Notes: generated by a model not told the origin, from the sequence alone. Positions 6,604-15,557 are shown, counted from the first letter of the stretch. The stretch is DNA of 44,441 bases from Bacteroidaceae bacterium (GCA_017524545.1 JAFXVN010000082.1:1-44441); one strand, 5' to 3'. Translations and numbers: made by a program.

Positions 6604-8844
6604 ATGAAAGTAGAAATGAAGCAAATCATCTGCATCCTGCTTATTCTCGTCTGCGCGGCGGGTCAAAAGATTCAGGCACAGGAAGTGCTTGCCGACTTCG
6701 AGAACGGAACGACGGGCACGCTGAGAATTGGCACGGGCTACGACAGCAGCCTCTTCTCTGCGGTTCCCCGCGTCAGGAACAATCCGTCGAAGACCGGCAT
6801 CAACACCTCCGAAAAGTGCGTCACCGCCATAAATGTCGCCGATGCAGGCTGGTGGAAGAACTTCCTGATTCTCGACATGAAACAGCCTGTCACCATCACC
6901 GACGACAACCGCATCCTCTCGCTTCTGGCCTATCGCAGCATCCAGCCGAAGAACATGCGCATCGGCATCAACACCTATGAGGAGAGCGGGCAGCTCTTTC
7001 AGGGCAAGCTCTCGGCCGACGGGGAATGGGAACGCCTCAGCTTCGATTTGGCGAACTTCTACGGCAAGACGTTAAAGAGCATTTACATCATCCTCAGCTG
7101 CAACTGGAGCGACCCGACATCGGGCTGGGACAAAGCGACATATTGCTTCGACGACATCACGTTGAGCGCAGGCGAAACGCTGCCTCGAGCCAATGTGACA
7201 GTCGATGTCTCGATGAAGAAACAGACCATCCAGGACTTCGGTTCGAGCGACTGCTGGTCGGCAGAGTTCGTGAGCGACTACTTCAGCAAGACGCAGAAGA
7301 CAAAGGCTGCCAAATGGCTCTTCAGCAGAGGGATGGACGCCGACGGCAACCCCGAGGGCATCGGGCTGTCGTGCTGGCGGGTGAATGTCGGTGCGGGTTC
7401 AGCTTCGCAAGGCGACGACAGCAACATCGAGGAGGAGATACACCGCACGGAATGCTTCTTGAACGAGGACGGCACTTACGACTGGACGCGGTGCGACGGA
7501 CAGCAGTGGTTCATGCAGCAGGCAAAGGAATATGGTGTAGAGCATTTTGTCCTGTTCTCCAACTCCCCGCCAATCTATTACACGAAGTCGGGGAAAGCCA
7601 ACACGAACGGCCAGACGTTGACCTGCAACCTGAAAACCACCAATTTCGACGAGTTTGCGGAGTTCCTTGCCACCACTGCACAGCACTTTGCCGACGAAGG
7701 CTACAACATCACCTACATCTCGCCCGTCAACGAGCCTCAATATGACTGGAAGGACGGGCAGGAGGGTGCGCCTTGGGAGAACACGGACATCCGAAAGCTT
7801 GCCAGAGAGCTTGACAAGAGCATCAGCAACCGCCAGCTCTCCACGAAAATCCTGATACCAGAGGCAGGCTCATGGTACAACCTCTATGCCGGGACGAACG
7901 CTCATGGCAACAATCAGGTGGATGCCTTCTTCAAACGCTCCAACACATCCACTTACGTCGGCAGTCTCGCTTCTGTGGCAAAGGCGGTGGCAGGCCACAG
8001 CTACTGGTCTGTGGGCGACAACGAAACCCTGAAACAAGTCCGCGAGACAGCTCGGGCAAAAGCGGAGGAGTACGGCCTTGAAATTATACAGACAGAATGG
8101 TCGATGCTCGACGACGCTCCTTCCGCCGAAGCAGGATTCACGGGAGACTATGGGACGGCAAGCAAGATGGACATTGCGCTCTACATGGGAAAAGTCATCT
8201 ACTGCGACCTGGCGTACGGAAACATGACAGGCTGGAGCTACTGGACTGCCTTTGCGCAGGAGAAATGGGGACAAAAGAACCGTTTCCACCTCATCCGCCT
8301 GAATGCGACCACCGACACTGGCGAGGAAAGCAATGCCGACATCAAGCTGGGAGGCATCCTGACAGCCGACAAGAACCTCTGGGTGCTCGGCAACTACAGC
8401 CGCTTCATCCGTCCCGGGTATCAACGGGTAGAGACGGCCGGAGCAGATGAGCTGAATGCCCTAATGGGGACTGCCTGGCTCTCGCCTGATGCGGACACGC
8501 TGGTTGCCGTATTCGTCAATATGGACAAGGGGAGCCGCGAGGTCAGCCTTTCGCTCACAGGCTTGGAAGCAGAGGATGTCAAGGTCTTTGTCACAGACAA
8601 CAGCCACAACCTGCAGTTCGACCCAGACCAGCGGGATGCAGCCAACCTGAAGCTCCCAAGCCGTTCCGTCGTCACGGTAGTCATGTCGTCTCTTGAAGAC
8701 CCCGACGGCATAAAGGAGACCCTCTCCAACTCTCCCTTAAAGGGAGAGAGCATGTACTTTGATTTAAGCGGTAGGCAAATGGTAAATGGTAAATTGCCTC
8801 GGGGCGTTTACATCAAGAACGGACAAAAACTCATATCTAAATAA
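6604..8844 (+). CDS. Secreted GH30-family glycoside hydrolase (beta-1,6-galactanase-like)
   Basis: A 746-residue protein. The signal peptide (about 1-25, IICILLILVCAAG) points to export. Residues about 25-200 look like a carbohydrate-binding beta domain, followed by a GH30 catalytic barrel. The barrel contains GLSCWRVNVGAGSASQGD, the acid/base glutamate in SPVNEPQYDW (Glu377) and the nucleophile glutamate in IIQTEWSM (Glu498). The WRVNVGAGS..QG segment resembles GH30 endo-beta-1,6-galactanases, but the substrate is inference. The C-terminus carries the short tail typical of Prevotella secreted proteins (YFDLSGRQ...GVYIKNGQKLISK). The linker before and within this tail contains a half copy of the family A hairpin (8717-8752) and AAATGGT words (8776-8797). 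A GH35 gene follows after 5 bases, so the two are co-transcribed. With GH35 it may act on galactan side chains. Confidence 0.88.
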   Translation: MKVEMKQIICILLILVCAAGQKIQAQEVLADFENGTTGTLRIGTGYDSSLFSAVPRVRNNPSKTGINTSEKCVTAINVADAGWWKNFLILDMKQPVTITDDNRILSLLAYRSIQPKNMRIGINTYEESGQLFQGKLSADGEWERLSFDLANFYGKTLKSIYIILSCNWSDPTSGWDKATYCFDDITLSAGETLPRANVTVDVSMKKQTIQDFGSSDCWSAEFVSDYFSKTQKTKAAKWLFSRGMDADGNPEGIGLSCWRVNVGAGSASQGDDSNIEEEIHRTECFLNEDGTYDWTRCDGQQWFMQQAKEYGVEHFVLFSNSPPIYYTKSGKANTNGQTLTCNLKTTNFDEFAEFLATTAQHFADEGYNITYISPVNEPQYDWKDGQEGAPWENTDIRKLARELDKSISNRQLSTKILIPEAGSWYNLYAGTNAHGNNQVDAFFKRSNTSTYVGSLASVAKAVAGHSYWSVGDNETLKQVRETARAKAEEYGLEIIQTEWSMLDDAPSAEAGFTGDYGTASKMDIALYMGKVIYCDLAYGNMTGWSYWTAFAQEKWGQKNRFHLIRLNATTDTGEESNADIKLGGILTADKNLWVLGNYSRFIRPGYQRVETAGADELNALMGTAWLSPDADTLVAVFVNMDKGSREVSLSLTGLEAEDVKVFVTDNSHNLQFDPDQRDAANLKLPSRSVVTVVMSSLEDPDGIKETLSNSPLKGESMYFDLSGRQMVNGKLPRGVYIKNGQKLISK
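8717..8797 (+). repeat. Repeat insertions in the GH30 C-terminal linker
   Basis: 8717-8752 is a single-hairpin family A copy (CTCTCCC-TTAAA-GGGAGAG at 8730-8748) encoding TLSNSPLKGES. 8776-8797 is a run of AAATGGT words encoding part of RQMVNGKLP. The SusE/F-like protein has family B words at the equivalent place of its tail (38961-39022). Confidence 0.8.
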
Positions 8845-8849
8845 CAACT

Positions 8850-11312
8850 ATGAAACTATTCAAGTATTTAGCACTCATTGCCTTGATGGCATTCTCTGCA
8901 AGCATTAGTGCAGACAACTTTACGGTAGGCGACAAGACCTTCCTGCTTGGTGGCGAGCCTTTCATTGTGAAGGCTGCCGAGGTGCATTACCCCCGCATCC
9001 CGCGTCCCTATTGGGAGCATCGCATCCAGATGTGCAAGGCGCTGGGCATGAACTCCGTTTGCATCTACATCTTCTGGAACATTCACGAACAGAAGGAGGG
9101 CGAGTTCAACTTCACGGACAATAACGACGTGGCCGAGTTCTGCCGCATAGCACAACGTAACGGCATGTATGTCATCGTTCGCCCAGGCCCTTACGTTTGT
9201 GCCGAATGGGAGATGGGCGGCCTGCCTTGGTGGCTCCTGAAGAAGAAGGACATCAAGTTGCGCGAGCGCGACCCTTACTTCATGGAGCGCGTGAAGCTCT
9301 TCGAAGAGAAGGTGGGCGAGCAGCTGAAGCCCCTCACCATCCAGAACGGCGGCCCCATCATCATGATGCAGGTGGAGAACGAATACGGCTCGTATGGCGA
9401 GGATAAGCCCTACGTTAGCGAGATACGCGATTGCCTGCGCTCTATTTACGGCAAGGAGCTGTCACTCTTCCAATGCGACTGGTCTTCTAATTTTGAGAAG
9501 AACGGCCTCGACGACTTGACTTGGACCATGAACTTCGGCACAGGCGCCAACATCGACGAGCAGTTCCGCCGCCTTGGTGAGCTTCGACCCAATGCTCCCA
9601 AGATGTGCTCCGAGTTCTGGAGCGGCTGGTTCGACAAGTGGGGCGCACGGCACGAGACACGTCCCGCCAAGGATATGGTGGAGGGCATGGACGAGATGCT
9701 CTCGAAAGGCATCAGCTTCTCGCTCTACATGACCCACGGCGGCACCTCCTTCGGCCATTGGGCAGGTGCCAACAGCCCCGGCTTTGCGCCAGATGTGACG
9801 AGCTACGACTACGACGCTCCCATCAACGAGTGGGGCCTTCCTACGCCAAAGTTTTGGGAGCTCAGGAAGATGATGGAGAAGCACTCCTCCAAAGGGGGAG
9901 CGGGGAGGGGGCTTCCTGCTGTTCCCAAAGCTCCTATGCCTATCATTACCGTTCCTGAGTTCGAGCTGACCGAGTTCGCTCCGCTTTTCAACGGCTTTGA
10001 CTACAAATATACATGGTGGGACCACAAAGAGGAAGCTCATGGCGACCGCCCAAAGACCTTCGAGGAGCTTGACATGGGGTGGGGCGCTGTGCTCTATACC
10101 ACTCGCTTGCCAGAGATTCCGCAAGATGGCAAGAATCTCTCTACAAGCCAGACAACACTTACTCTCGAAGCCCACGACTTCGCACAGGTCTTTATCGACG
10201 GCAAGTATATGGGCAAGATTGACCGCGTGAAGAATGAGAAGTCGCTCACCTTGCCGCCCATCAAGCAGAGCCAAGAGCTGCAAATCCTCGTGGAAGGCAT
10301 GGGGCGCATCAACTTCGGACGCGCCATCAAGGACTTCAAGGGACTGATTGGCAACCCGACCATCACGACAAGCTTCAGTTCGCATGTGGGCGAAGTGGAT
10401 AAGGTAGAAGTCACCTATACACCCAACCAGTGGGAATGTATGCGCATTCCTGATGACTATGAGGTGGCTGTGAAGGCTTTCGAGGAGCAGAAGTCCAAGC
10501 CCACCACTCGCGAAATGCTCAACGAGCCACACATTGGTCGCGGCTACAGATATGCCAAGGAAGCCGACGACCTCATCTTCGGTCGTGGCTACTATCGCGG
10601 TTACTTCGACCTCAAGAAGGTGGGCGACACGTTCCTCAACTTCGAGAAGTGGGGCAAAGGACAGGTATGGGTGAACGGTCACGCCATGGGACGCATTTGG
10701 AGCATAGGCCCGCAGCAGACGCTCTATGTGCCTGGCTGTTGGCTCAAAAAGGGCAAGAACGAGGTGATTGTCCTCGACATTGCAGGCCCATCAGAGCGCG
10801 TCGTATGGGGACAGGCAGAGCCGGAGCTTAACAAGCTCCAGCTTGAGAAGAACAACAAGCACAACAACCCCGGCGACAAGCCCGACCTTAACTCCCGCAA
10901 CCCTGTCTTCGAGGGCGAACTGAAGGCTGGCAACGGCTGGCAGACACTCAACTTCAAGAGTTCCTATCGCGGTCGCCACCTTGCCATCGAGGTTCAAAGC
11001 ACGCAAAAGGAAGGCGATGTGACAGCCATTGCCGAGCTTTATGCTCTCAGCAAACCGGGCGAGCGCATCAGCCGCGAGCCTTGGACGGTGAAGTATGCCG
11101 ATTCTGAAGACGAGAACGGCAACCACCTCGGCGACAAGGTCTTCGACCTTCAAGAAAGCACCTACTGGCAGACAGAAAAGGGAGCCTCAACGCCTCATCT
11201 GCTTGTCATCGACCTTGGCTCCGAGCAGCAGCTCATGGGCATCGAGTACCTGCCGCGTGCCGAGCAAGGCGCCCCCGGCAGCGCCAAGAACATAAGGGTG
11301 TTCCTCTACTAA
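8850..11312 (+). CDS. Secreted GH35 beta-galactosidase with C-terminal discoidin-like domain
   Basis: An 820-residue exported enzyme that removes terminal beta-galactose. The signal peptide ends near residue 21 (SASISADN). The GH35 catalytic barrel holds the family signature GGPIIMMQVENEYG, with acid/base Glu178, and the nucleophile Glu255 in MCSEFWSGWF. Beta-sandwich domains follow (VFIDGKYMGKIDR; GQVWVNGHAMGRIWSIGPQQ). The last ~100 residues (ESTYWQTEKGAS...LVIDLG) look like an F5/8 type C (discoidin) sugar-binding module. At 9884-9918 a GC-rich hairpin in frame adds KHSSKGGAGRGLPAVP (about 345-357) after the catalytic domain. The gene starts 5 bases after the GH30 stop, which indicates an operon. 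A role in galactan or arabinogalactan breakdown is plausible but not proven. Confidence 0.95.
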   Translation: MKLFKYLALIALMAFSASISADNFTVGDKTFLLGGEPFIVKAAEVHYPRIPRPYWEHRIQMCKALGMNSVCIYIFWNIHEQKEGEFNFTDNNDVAEFCRIAQRNGMYVIVRPGPYVCAEWEMGGLPWWLLKKKDIKLRERDPYFMERVKLFEEKVGEQLKPLTIQNGGPIIMMQVENEYGSYGEDKPYVSEIRDCLRSIYGKELSLFQCDWSSNFEKNGLDDLTWTMNFGTGANIDEQFRRLGELRPNAPKMCSEFWSGWFDKWGARHETRPAKDMVEGMDEMLSKGISFSLYMTHGGTSFGHWAGANSPGFAPDVTSYDYDAPINEWGLPTPKFWELRKMMEKHSSKGGAGRGLPAVPKAPMPIITVPEFELTEFAPLFNGFDYKYTWWDHKEEAHGDRPKTFEELDMGWGAVLYTTRLPEIPQDGKNLSTSQTTLTLEAHDFAQVFIDGKYMGKIDRVKNEKSLTLPPIKQSQELQILVEGMGRINFGRAIKDFKGLIGNPTITTSFSSHVGEVDKVEVTYTPNQWECMRIPDDYEVAVKAFEEQKSKPTTREMLNEPHIGRGYRYAKEADDLIFGRGYYRGYFDLKKVGDTFLNFEKWGKGQVWVNGHAMGRIWSIGPQQTLYVPGCWLKKGKNEVIVLDIAGPSERVVWGQAEPELNKLQLEKNNKHNNPGDKPDLNSRNPVFEGELKAGNGWQTLNFKSSYRGRHLAIEVQSTQKEGDVTAIAELYALSKPGERISREPWTVKYADSEDENGNHLGDKVFDLQESTYWQTEKGASTPHLLVIDLGSEQQLMGIEYLPRAEQGAPGSAKNIRVFLY
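9884..9918 (-). repeat. Family A hairpin (second subtype) inside the GH35 gene
   Basis: CTCCTCC-AAA-GGGGGAG (9884-9900) followed by a G-rich flank. Read on the reverse strand it resembles the copy in the FAD oxidoreductase gene (26485-26519): GCCCCCTCCC, a short spacer, CTCCCCC, then GGAGGAG. It is in frame. Confidence 0.7.
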
Positions 11313-11320
11313 TTTAATTC

Positions 11321-11665
11321 AACATCTAAAGACACGAAAAGCTCTAATTATTTTATCTCAAACAGAAAGCACGGAAAGCACAGAAATCTTATTATCAAGA
11401 ATTGGAGAATTAGAGAAGCTTTAGCTCGACGACCAAAAGGGGAAAGTCAATTTTATTTTATGAGTTAAGGTGAATTAGCAAGAATGAGAGAAAATGTTTG
11501 CTCCTGCAAACATCAATTCTCCAATTCGCATAGATTCAATCATCAACAGCAAATAACAATTCTCTAATTCTCTAATTCTTGACATGAATAAAACATCCGA
11601 GGGCTATTTATAGCAATTTGTGTTATGACTATTCTTTATTTGTGTCTTTCGTGTCTTTAGATGTT
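11321..11665. repeat. Large nested inverted-repeat element in the non-coding gap after GH35
   Basis: The gap 11313-11847 holds no convincing gene. Outer arms match perfectly over 19 bases (11321-11339 with 11647-11665). A second pair (11396-11417 with 11560-11581) matches at 21 of 22, and a perfect 8-bp hairpin (11494-11513) sits near the shared centre. The arms contain period-8 or -9 words (AAAGCACGG; ATTCTCTA). Because a terminator follows at 11689, the element should be part of the GH30-GH35 transcript's 3' end and could fold into one long structure. Confidence 0.85.
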
Positions 11666-11688
11666 GATTATATACCGCCCGCAATTCA

Positions 11689-11722
11689 GCCTTTCAATGT
11701 ATTCCGTTGAGAGGCTTTTTTT
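11689..11722 (+). terminator. Intrinsic terminator of the GH30-GH35 transcript
   Basis: GCCTTTCAA pairs with TTGAGAGGC (one wobble) around a 9-base loop and is followed by seven T. It lies about 380 bases after the GH35 stop. Confidence 0.85.
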
Positions 11723-11768
11723 GTGTCTAAACCTGAAGTTTTGGTGAAGTAGACCAAATCATCTCAAT

Positions 11769-11814
11769 AAACAAAGGGAGGCTCGGCATTATTTGCACGG
11801 GCCTCTCTTTGTTT
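11769..11814. terminator. Terminator at the end of the DUF5606 operon, probably bidirectional
   Basis: A 14-base stem (AAACAAAGGGAGGC with GCCTCTCTTTGTTT, one wobble) with an 18-base loop. T-rich ends on both strands allow use in either direction. It lies 34 bases past the DUF5606 stop. Confidence 0.85.
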
Positions 11815-11847
11815 TGTCACATGGGGAACTTAGGAGATATGCTCCCC

Positions 11848-12285
11848 TTACTTTCTGTCGTCGATGTTGTCGCCGTCGGTTTCCTTGAGGGCTTCGTCGA
11901 AGTCGGTCAGGTTATTCTCGATGAGGATGTTGTACCACTGCACAAGCTTCTTGATGTCGCTTGTGTAGATGCGGTCGCGGTCGAAGTTGGGCAACACCTC
12001 GCCGAGGAAGGCATAGAGTTCCTCCTTGGAAGCACTGCGCCAGTCGATAGCGGCAGCCTTGCCGTCCTCCTTCTTCTTGATGTTGTTCAGCACTTCGCGA
12101 AGAGGCACTTCTTTTTCGTCGGTGTACATGGCGATGTCGGCCAGAGAGATGACTTTGTCGGCTGCGAAGGCTGGCATACGCTTCTTCTGTGCATCGAGGG
12201 TTTCAATGATGAGGCTGCGGTTGCCTCGTGAAACGAGTCTGTAGAGTCCGGGCTTGCCGGAAATGGCTAAAATTGTTTCGAGCAT
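11848..12285 (-). CDS. DUF5606 domain protein
   Basis: A 145-residue soluble protein of the DUF5606 family, widespread in Bacteroidetes and usually encoded after coaE. The N-terminal half (LETILAISGKPGLYRLVSRG...ETLDAQKKRMPAFAADKV) is a small beta-rich domain. The C-terminal half is helical and acidic (ETDGDNIDDRK). Biochemical function is unknown, and no catalytic motif or signal peptide is visible. It is the last gene of the nusB-yajC-cdaR-coaE series but is separated from coaE by 248 bases of repeated GGTTATT words, so it may have its own transcript. A strong terminator follows. Confidence 0.9.
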   Translation of the reverse strand: MLETILAISGKPGLYRLVSRGNRSLIIETLDAQKKRMPAFAADKVISLADIAMYTDEKEVPLREVLNNIKKKEDGKAAAIDWRSASKEELYAFLGEVLPNFDRDRIYTSDIKKLVQWYNILIENNLTDFDEALKETDGDNIDDRK

Positions 12286-12296
12286 CTTGAGTTAAT

Positions 12297-12555
12297 GGTT
12301 ATTGGTTATAGGTTATTGAATTTAGGGGAGGGTGGAATGGTTATTGGTTATAGGTTATAGGTTATTGAATTTAGGGGAGGGTGGAATGGTTATGGGTTAT
12401 GGGTTATTGAATAGAGAGGAATGGTTATTGGTTATAGGTTATGGGTTATTGAATTTTGGGGAATGGTTATTGTATTATTTGACCTGTTGACTGTTCTTGG
12501 GTTTATAACTAAATGCAATGTGGCTTCAATAACCTATAACCAATCACCAATAACC
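12297..12555. repeat. GGTTATT-word element between coaE and DUF5606
   Basis: Period-7 words (GGTTATT, GGTTATA, GGTTATG) form several longer units ending in GAATTTAGGGGAGGGTGGAAT or similar (12297-12475). At 12525-12555 the same words return in reverse complement, giving inverted arms. The right arm overlaps the coaE end and supplies its last codons (KVIGDWL, then TAG). The gap 12286-12533 holds no gene. Confidence 0.85.
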
Positions 12556-13184
12556 TTTCTCAATTGTTCCAATAATCTTGTGTCGTCGGGTGTGCTGTTG
12601 TCGATGATGAAGTCGGCTTGCTGGCGGTGCAGTTCGGGTTGTTGCATCTTCATTCGCGCACGGATTTGTGCTTCTGTGGCTGTGTCGCGCTGCATGGCTC
12701 TGCGAAGGCGGACATCTTCGGGAGCATCGACGAAGAGGACTTTATCCACATAGGCATTGAAGCCGCTCTCGAAGAGGATGGCACTCTCCAGACAGACCAA
12801 AGCCTCCCCCGACCCCTCCAAAAGAGGGGAGAATGGACGAGGCACTTCGGGATGGCTCCCCCCTCCTTGGGAGGGGACGGGGGAGGCCACCCATCTCTCA
12901 AAGTCCCGGAGCACGGCTGGATGGATGATGGCATTGACCTTGCTTGCATTCTCGGGGTTGGCAAAGAGGTAGTCGGCGAGGAGCTGCTTGTTGAGTTTTT
13001 GTCCGTCGAAGACTTCTGAACCGACAAGCCGGATGAGCTTCTCTCGTATCTCGGGGTCGGTGGCAGTCAGTCGTTTGGCTTCCATGTCGCAGTCATAGAC
13101 AGGAATGCCGAACTCCCTCCGCAGGATGTCCGAAACGTAGCTTTTTCCGCTACCTATGCCGCCTGTTATGCCTATCGTCTTCAC
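12534..13184 (-). CDS. coaE: Dephospho-CoA kinase
   Basis: A 216-residue cytoplasmic kinase that phosphorylates the ribose 3'-OH of dephospho-CoA, the last step of CoA synthesis. The P-loop GITGGIGSGKS opens the protein, followed by DCDMEAKRL, NAIIHPAV and the lid arginines in DVRLRRAMQRD. The start is GTG at 13184, 20 bases after the cdaR stop and directly on the P-loop strand; no better start exists. Two oddities: an in-frame family A double hairpin at 12800-12887 encodes about 29 extra residues (SPVPSQGGGSHPEVP...LLEGSGEA, about 100-128), and the final residues KVIGDWL with their stop come from an intergenic word repeat. The core motifs are intact, so function is expected. Confidence 0.95.
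   Translation of the reverse strand: MKTIGITGGIGSGKSYVSDILRREFGIPVYDCDMEAKRLTATDPEIREKLIRLVGSEVFDGQKLNKQLLADYLFANPENASKVNAIIHPAVLRDFERWVASPVPSQGGGSHPEVPRPFSPLLEGSGEALVCLESAILFESGFNAYVDKVLFVDAPEDVRLRRAMQRDTATEAQIRARMKMQQPELHRQQADFIIDNSTPDDTRLLEQLRKVIGDWL
12800..12887. repeat. Family A double-hairpin element inside coaE
   Basis: The outer arms GCCTCCCCCGACCCCTCC and GGAGGGGACGGGGGAGGC pair at 17 of 18 positions. An inner hairpin CCCCTCC-AAAA-GAGGGG lies in the left half and CCCCTCCTTGGGAGGGG in the right half. It is read through in frame by coaE. Confidence 0.85.
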
Positions 13185-13201
13185 CGTTCAACTGTCATTT
13201 A

Positions 13202-14212
13202 TCAATTTTCAACTTCCGCAGCTACTTGCTCTATGAGGTAGTCCACTTCTTGCGGCGATATTCTGACATCCGAGACTCCTTCGGGGACGGTCTTCAGGTG
13301 AAGGAGAAGCTTGCTGTCTTCCGTGTTTTGCAACAGTTCCTCGTAGGTTGTGGCAAGCACAAACTCATCTGCTTTGACTCTGTGGAAACGGCCGGACTCC
13401 ACGCGGAAGGTGACAGACACTTCTGCGGGGAAGGTGCGGAGCCTCTTCTCTGCGGGGAAGTTCAGCCCTATCACAGGCACGCGGACGGTCTTCTCCGTAT
13501 AATAGCCTACACCCACTTTGATGCTGATTTGTTCGGGGTCGTACTTCAACAGCTTCTCTCGGCGGAGTCCTATTGAGTATGTCCCAGCTTCGCGCAAGCC
13601 TTCCAGCAGGATTGTTTCGGAATAGACGGCGTGCATCGTGTCGAGGATGGCAGCGGGGGCAAAGACACGAATCGAGTCCGGCTCGATGCGGATGCTCTGG
13701 ATGTAGTTCTCCGGCGAGGCTTTGACTGTGCCTGCCAACCTGACGGGGAGTGTCCGGGACAGTCCGTGATTGTATGAGAAGCGAAGCGTGTCGGGGCGGA
13801 TGGATTGTATCATTGCCGTTGAGACAAACAGGCGTCCCAGCATCCTTTGCATATCGGCAGCAGAGATGTTGACCTCGGCTTCTTTCTTTCCCGTGTCGTA
13901 TTTGGAGAAATCAATATCCAGCCGGTTGGGACGGAATAAGGTGGTGAAGTTTTGGCGCGCGAGGGTAAGCCCCTTGTCGTGCAGGACAACGCTGACGGAC
14001 GGGGGCAGCGAGTCGATGATGACCACATCGGAAGGAACATTGTCGAGCCTGAGGCTGACCTGCACCTCGTGTTCAAGCGTCTCATTGAGCGCCTGCAGGA
14101 GCCAGAAACCGAAGGAAACGGCAAGAAAGAAACAGAAGACGAGCAGTTCGTGACTTTTCGTTCCGAACAGCAGGCCTTTCCACTTCTCATAGATGCGTTC
14201 GACCCTCGGCAT
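13202..14212 (-). CDS. CdaR/YbbR-like membrane-anchored protein
   Basis: A 336-residue protein with one N-terminal membrane segment (about 22-42, ELLVFCFFLAVSFGFWLL) and an extracytoplasmic part made of YbbR-type repeats (for example VPSDVVIIDSLPPSVSVVLHDKG and VSVTFRVESGRFHRVKADEF). In Firmicutes, CdaR-type proteins bind and regulate the diadenylate cyclase CdaA. No cyclase gene is in this window, so that role here is inference. The position between yajC (12 bases before) and coaE (17 bases after) is the conserved Bacteroidetes order, and short spacers indicate one operon. Start ATG at 14212. Confidence 0.88.
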   Translation of the reverse strand: MPRVERIYEKWKGLLFGTKSHELLVFCFFLAVSFGFWLLQALNETLEHEVQVSLRLDNVPSDVVIIDSLPPSVSVVLHDKGLTLARQNFTTLFRPNRLDIDFSKYDTGKKEAEVNISAADMQRMLGRLFVSTAMIQSIRPDTLRFSYNHGLSRTLPVRLAGTVKASPENYIQSIRIEPDSIRVFAPAAILDTMHAVYSETILLEGLREAGTYSIGLRREKLLKYDPEQISIKVGVGYYTEKTVRVPVIGLNFPAEKRLRTFPAEVSVTFRVESGRFHRVKADEFVLATTYEELLQNTEDSKLLLHLKTVPEGVSDVRISPQEVDYLIEQVAAEVEN

Positions 14213-14224
14213 GGTCTGTCTCTT

Positions 14225-14527
14225 TTACTGTGCTGGCTGCGGAGATGCAAAGACGCTGCCGCGATCCACCTTGATGCAGATGCCGCTGGCAATCTCCACC
14301 TTGAGGATGTTGTTTACCTCGTCGATGTCCTTTACGGTGCCATAGATGCCGCCGGCGGTGACAATCTGCTGTCCCTTGGTGATGCCAGCCCTGAAGTTCT
14401 GTATCTCTTTCTGTTTCTTCTGTTGCGGACGAATCATGAAGAACCACATGATGGCGAAGATAACCACCATCATCAGCAGGAACGACATGTTGCCGCCGCC
14501 CGGTGCTGCTTGGAGTAATGTGAACAT
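14225..14527 (-). CDS. yajC: Preprotein translocase accessory subunit YajC
   Basis: A 100-residue inner-membrane protein with a single transmembrane helix (about 14-32, MSFLLMMVVIFAIMWFFMI) followed by the family signature RPQQKKQKEIQNFRAGITKGQQIVTAGGIYGTV, a small cytoplasmic beta domain. YajC associates with SecDF and the Sec translocon; it supports protein export but is usually dispensable. It lies between nusB (67 bases of AT-rich words) and cdaR in the same direction. Start ATG at 14527. Confidence 0.95.
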   Translation of the reverse strand: MFTLLQAAPGGGNMSFLLMMVVIFAIMWFFMIRPQQKKQKEIQNFRAGITKGQQIVTAGGIYGTVKDIDEVNNILKVEIASGICIKVDRGSVFASPQPAQ

Positions 14528-14594
14528 AATTTACTATTTGACGATTTACTATTTACTATTTACTATTTATTTGTCGATTTGACGATTTAGCTAT
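14528..14594. repeat. Family B words between nusB and yajC
   Basis: The short spacer is almost entirely TTTACTA/TTTGACGA words with a 7-8-base period, the reverse complement of the GTAAATCG/GTCAAATC words in the rlmD leader and in thrC. Confidence 0.75.
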
Positions 14595-15557
14595 TTATTC
14601 TTCCTCTTCTTTGGTGGGGGTAGGGGTGGGGCTTTCCTTCACCAGCTTTCCCTCTTCCATGAGTCTCTTGGCAATGGTGTCGAGGGTGGCGTTGATGTAC
14701 TTCCCGCTCTTTGGGGTGCTGTACATTTTGGCAATCTCGACATATTCGTTGATGCTAACGCTGAGGGGGATGTTGGGGAATGTGGTTATCTCCGCCAGAC
14801 CCAGCTGCAGGATAATCTTGTCCATCATGGCAATGCGCGACAGCTCCCACTTGCGGGTGGTGGAGGCGATGAGTTCGTTGAAGTATTCCTGTCCCACGAT
14901 GGCGCGGTACAGAAGCTTGGTGGCGAAGTCGCGGTCTGTGTCGGACTTGTACTCGGGAATCAGCGGCTCCGCTGCCGTGCTGTTCTCCGTGAAGCGGTTG
15001 ATGGTCTTGAGCACGAAGGTGTCAACGATGAACTTGTCGTCGTTCCAATAGACGTTGATGTCCTCCAACAGGTTGGCCAGATTGTCGTTGTTGCAGATGA
15101 GGTGGCGGTAGATGAGCCGCCAGATTTCGCGGTCCTCCTCGTATGAGGAAGTGTTGCTGAACATGTACTTGTGGTAGAAATCGCTTTGCTCCACCTTATT
15201 ATATAGGTCGCGCACGAAGTCCTCCTGGTCTGCCCAGCTGAGGCGCTGCTCGGCACAATAGCTCCGCAGCTGGCGGTTCGACTCCAACTGGATGATGAAG
15301 CGGTTGTCCACAAACTTGCGGCTCCACGTCACTCCGTCCTTCAGCTTCTTGCTGCGGGCCACTCGCATCTCATGCATACGCACCGACATGCGTCCCACCT
15401 CGACCAACAGCATCAGCAGGTAGTTGTAGAGGTCGTATGCCTTGTCCATGCTCAGCAGCAGTTCCTTTTCGGCAACGTCGGGTTTGTAGATGCCTTTTTG
15501 GATGTAGGAGTAAAGCACCTGCACAAGCTTGATGCGTATCAATTCACGGTTAATCAT
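14595..15557 (-). CDS. nusB: Transcription antitermination protein NusB (long Bacteroidetes form)
   Basis: A 320-residue all-helical RNA-binding protein. NusB with NusE binds boxA RNA and allows antitermination, mainly of rRNA operons. The N-terminus (MINRELIRIKLVQVLYSYIQ) and the C-terminal NusB fold (KLLYRAIVGQEYFNELIASTT...LGLAEITTFPNIPLSVSINEYVEIAKMYSTPKSGKYINATLD) match the family. The extra N-terminal ~150 residues are normal in Bacteroidetes, while E. coli NusB is about 140. The C-terminus (KESPTPTPTKEEEE) is a low-complexity acidic tail, partly GC-rich (14605-14640) and similar to family A flanks. First gene of the operon, with a -7 box at 15583-15590. Confidence 0.93.
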   Translation of the reverse strand: MINRELIRIKLVQVLYSYIQKGIYKPDVAEKELLLSMDKAYDLYNYLLMLLVEVGRMSVRMHEMRVARSKKLKDGVTWSRKFVDNRFIIQLESNRQLRSYCAEQRLSWADQEDFVRDLYNKVEQSDFYHKYMFSNTSSYEEDREIWRLIYRHLICNNDNLANLLEDINVYWNDDKFIVDTFVLKTINRFTENSTAAEPLIPEYKSDTDRDFATKLLYRAIVGQEYFNELIASTTRKWELSRIAMMDKIILQLGLAEITTFPNIPLSVSINEYVEIAKMYSTPKSGKYINATLDTIAKRLMEEGKLVKESPTPTPTKEEEE

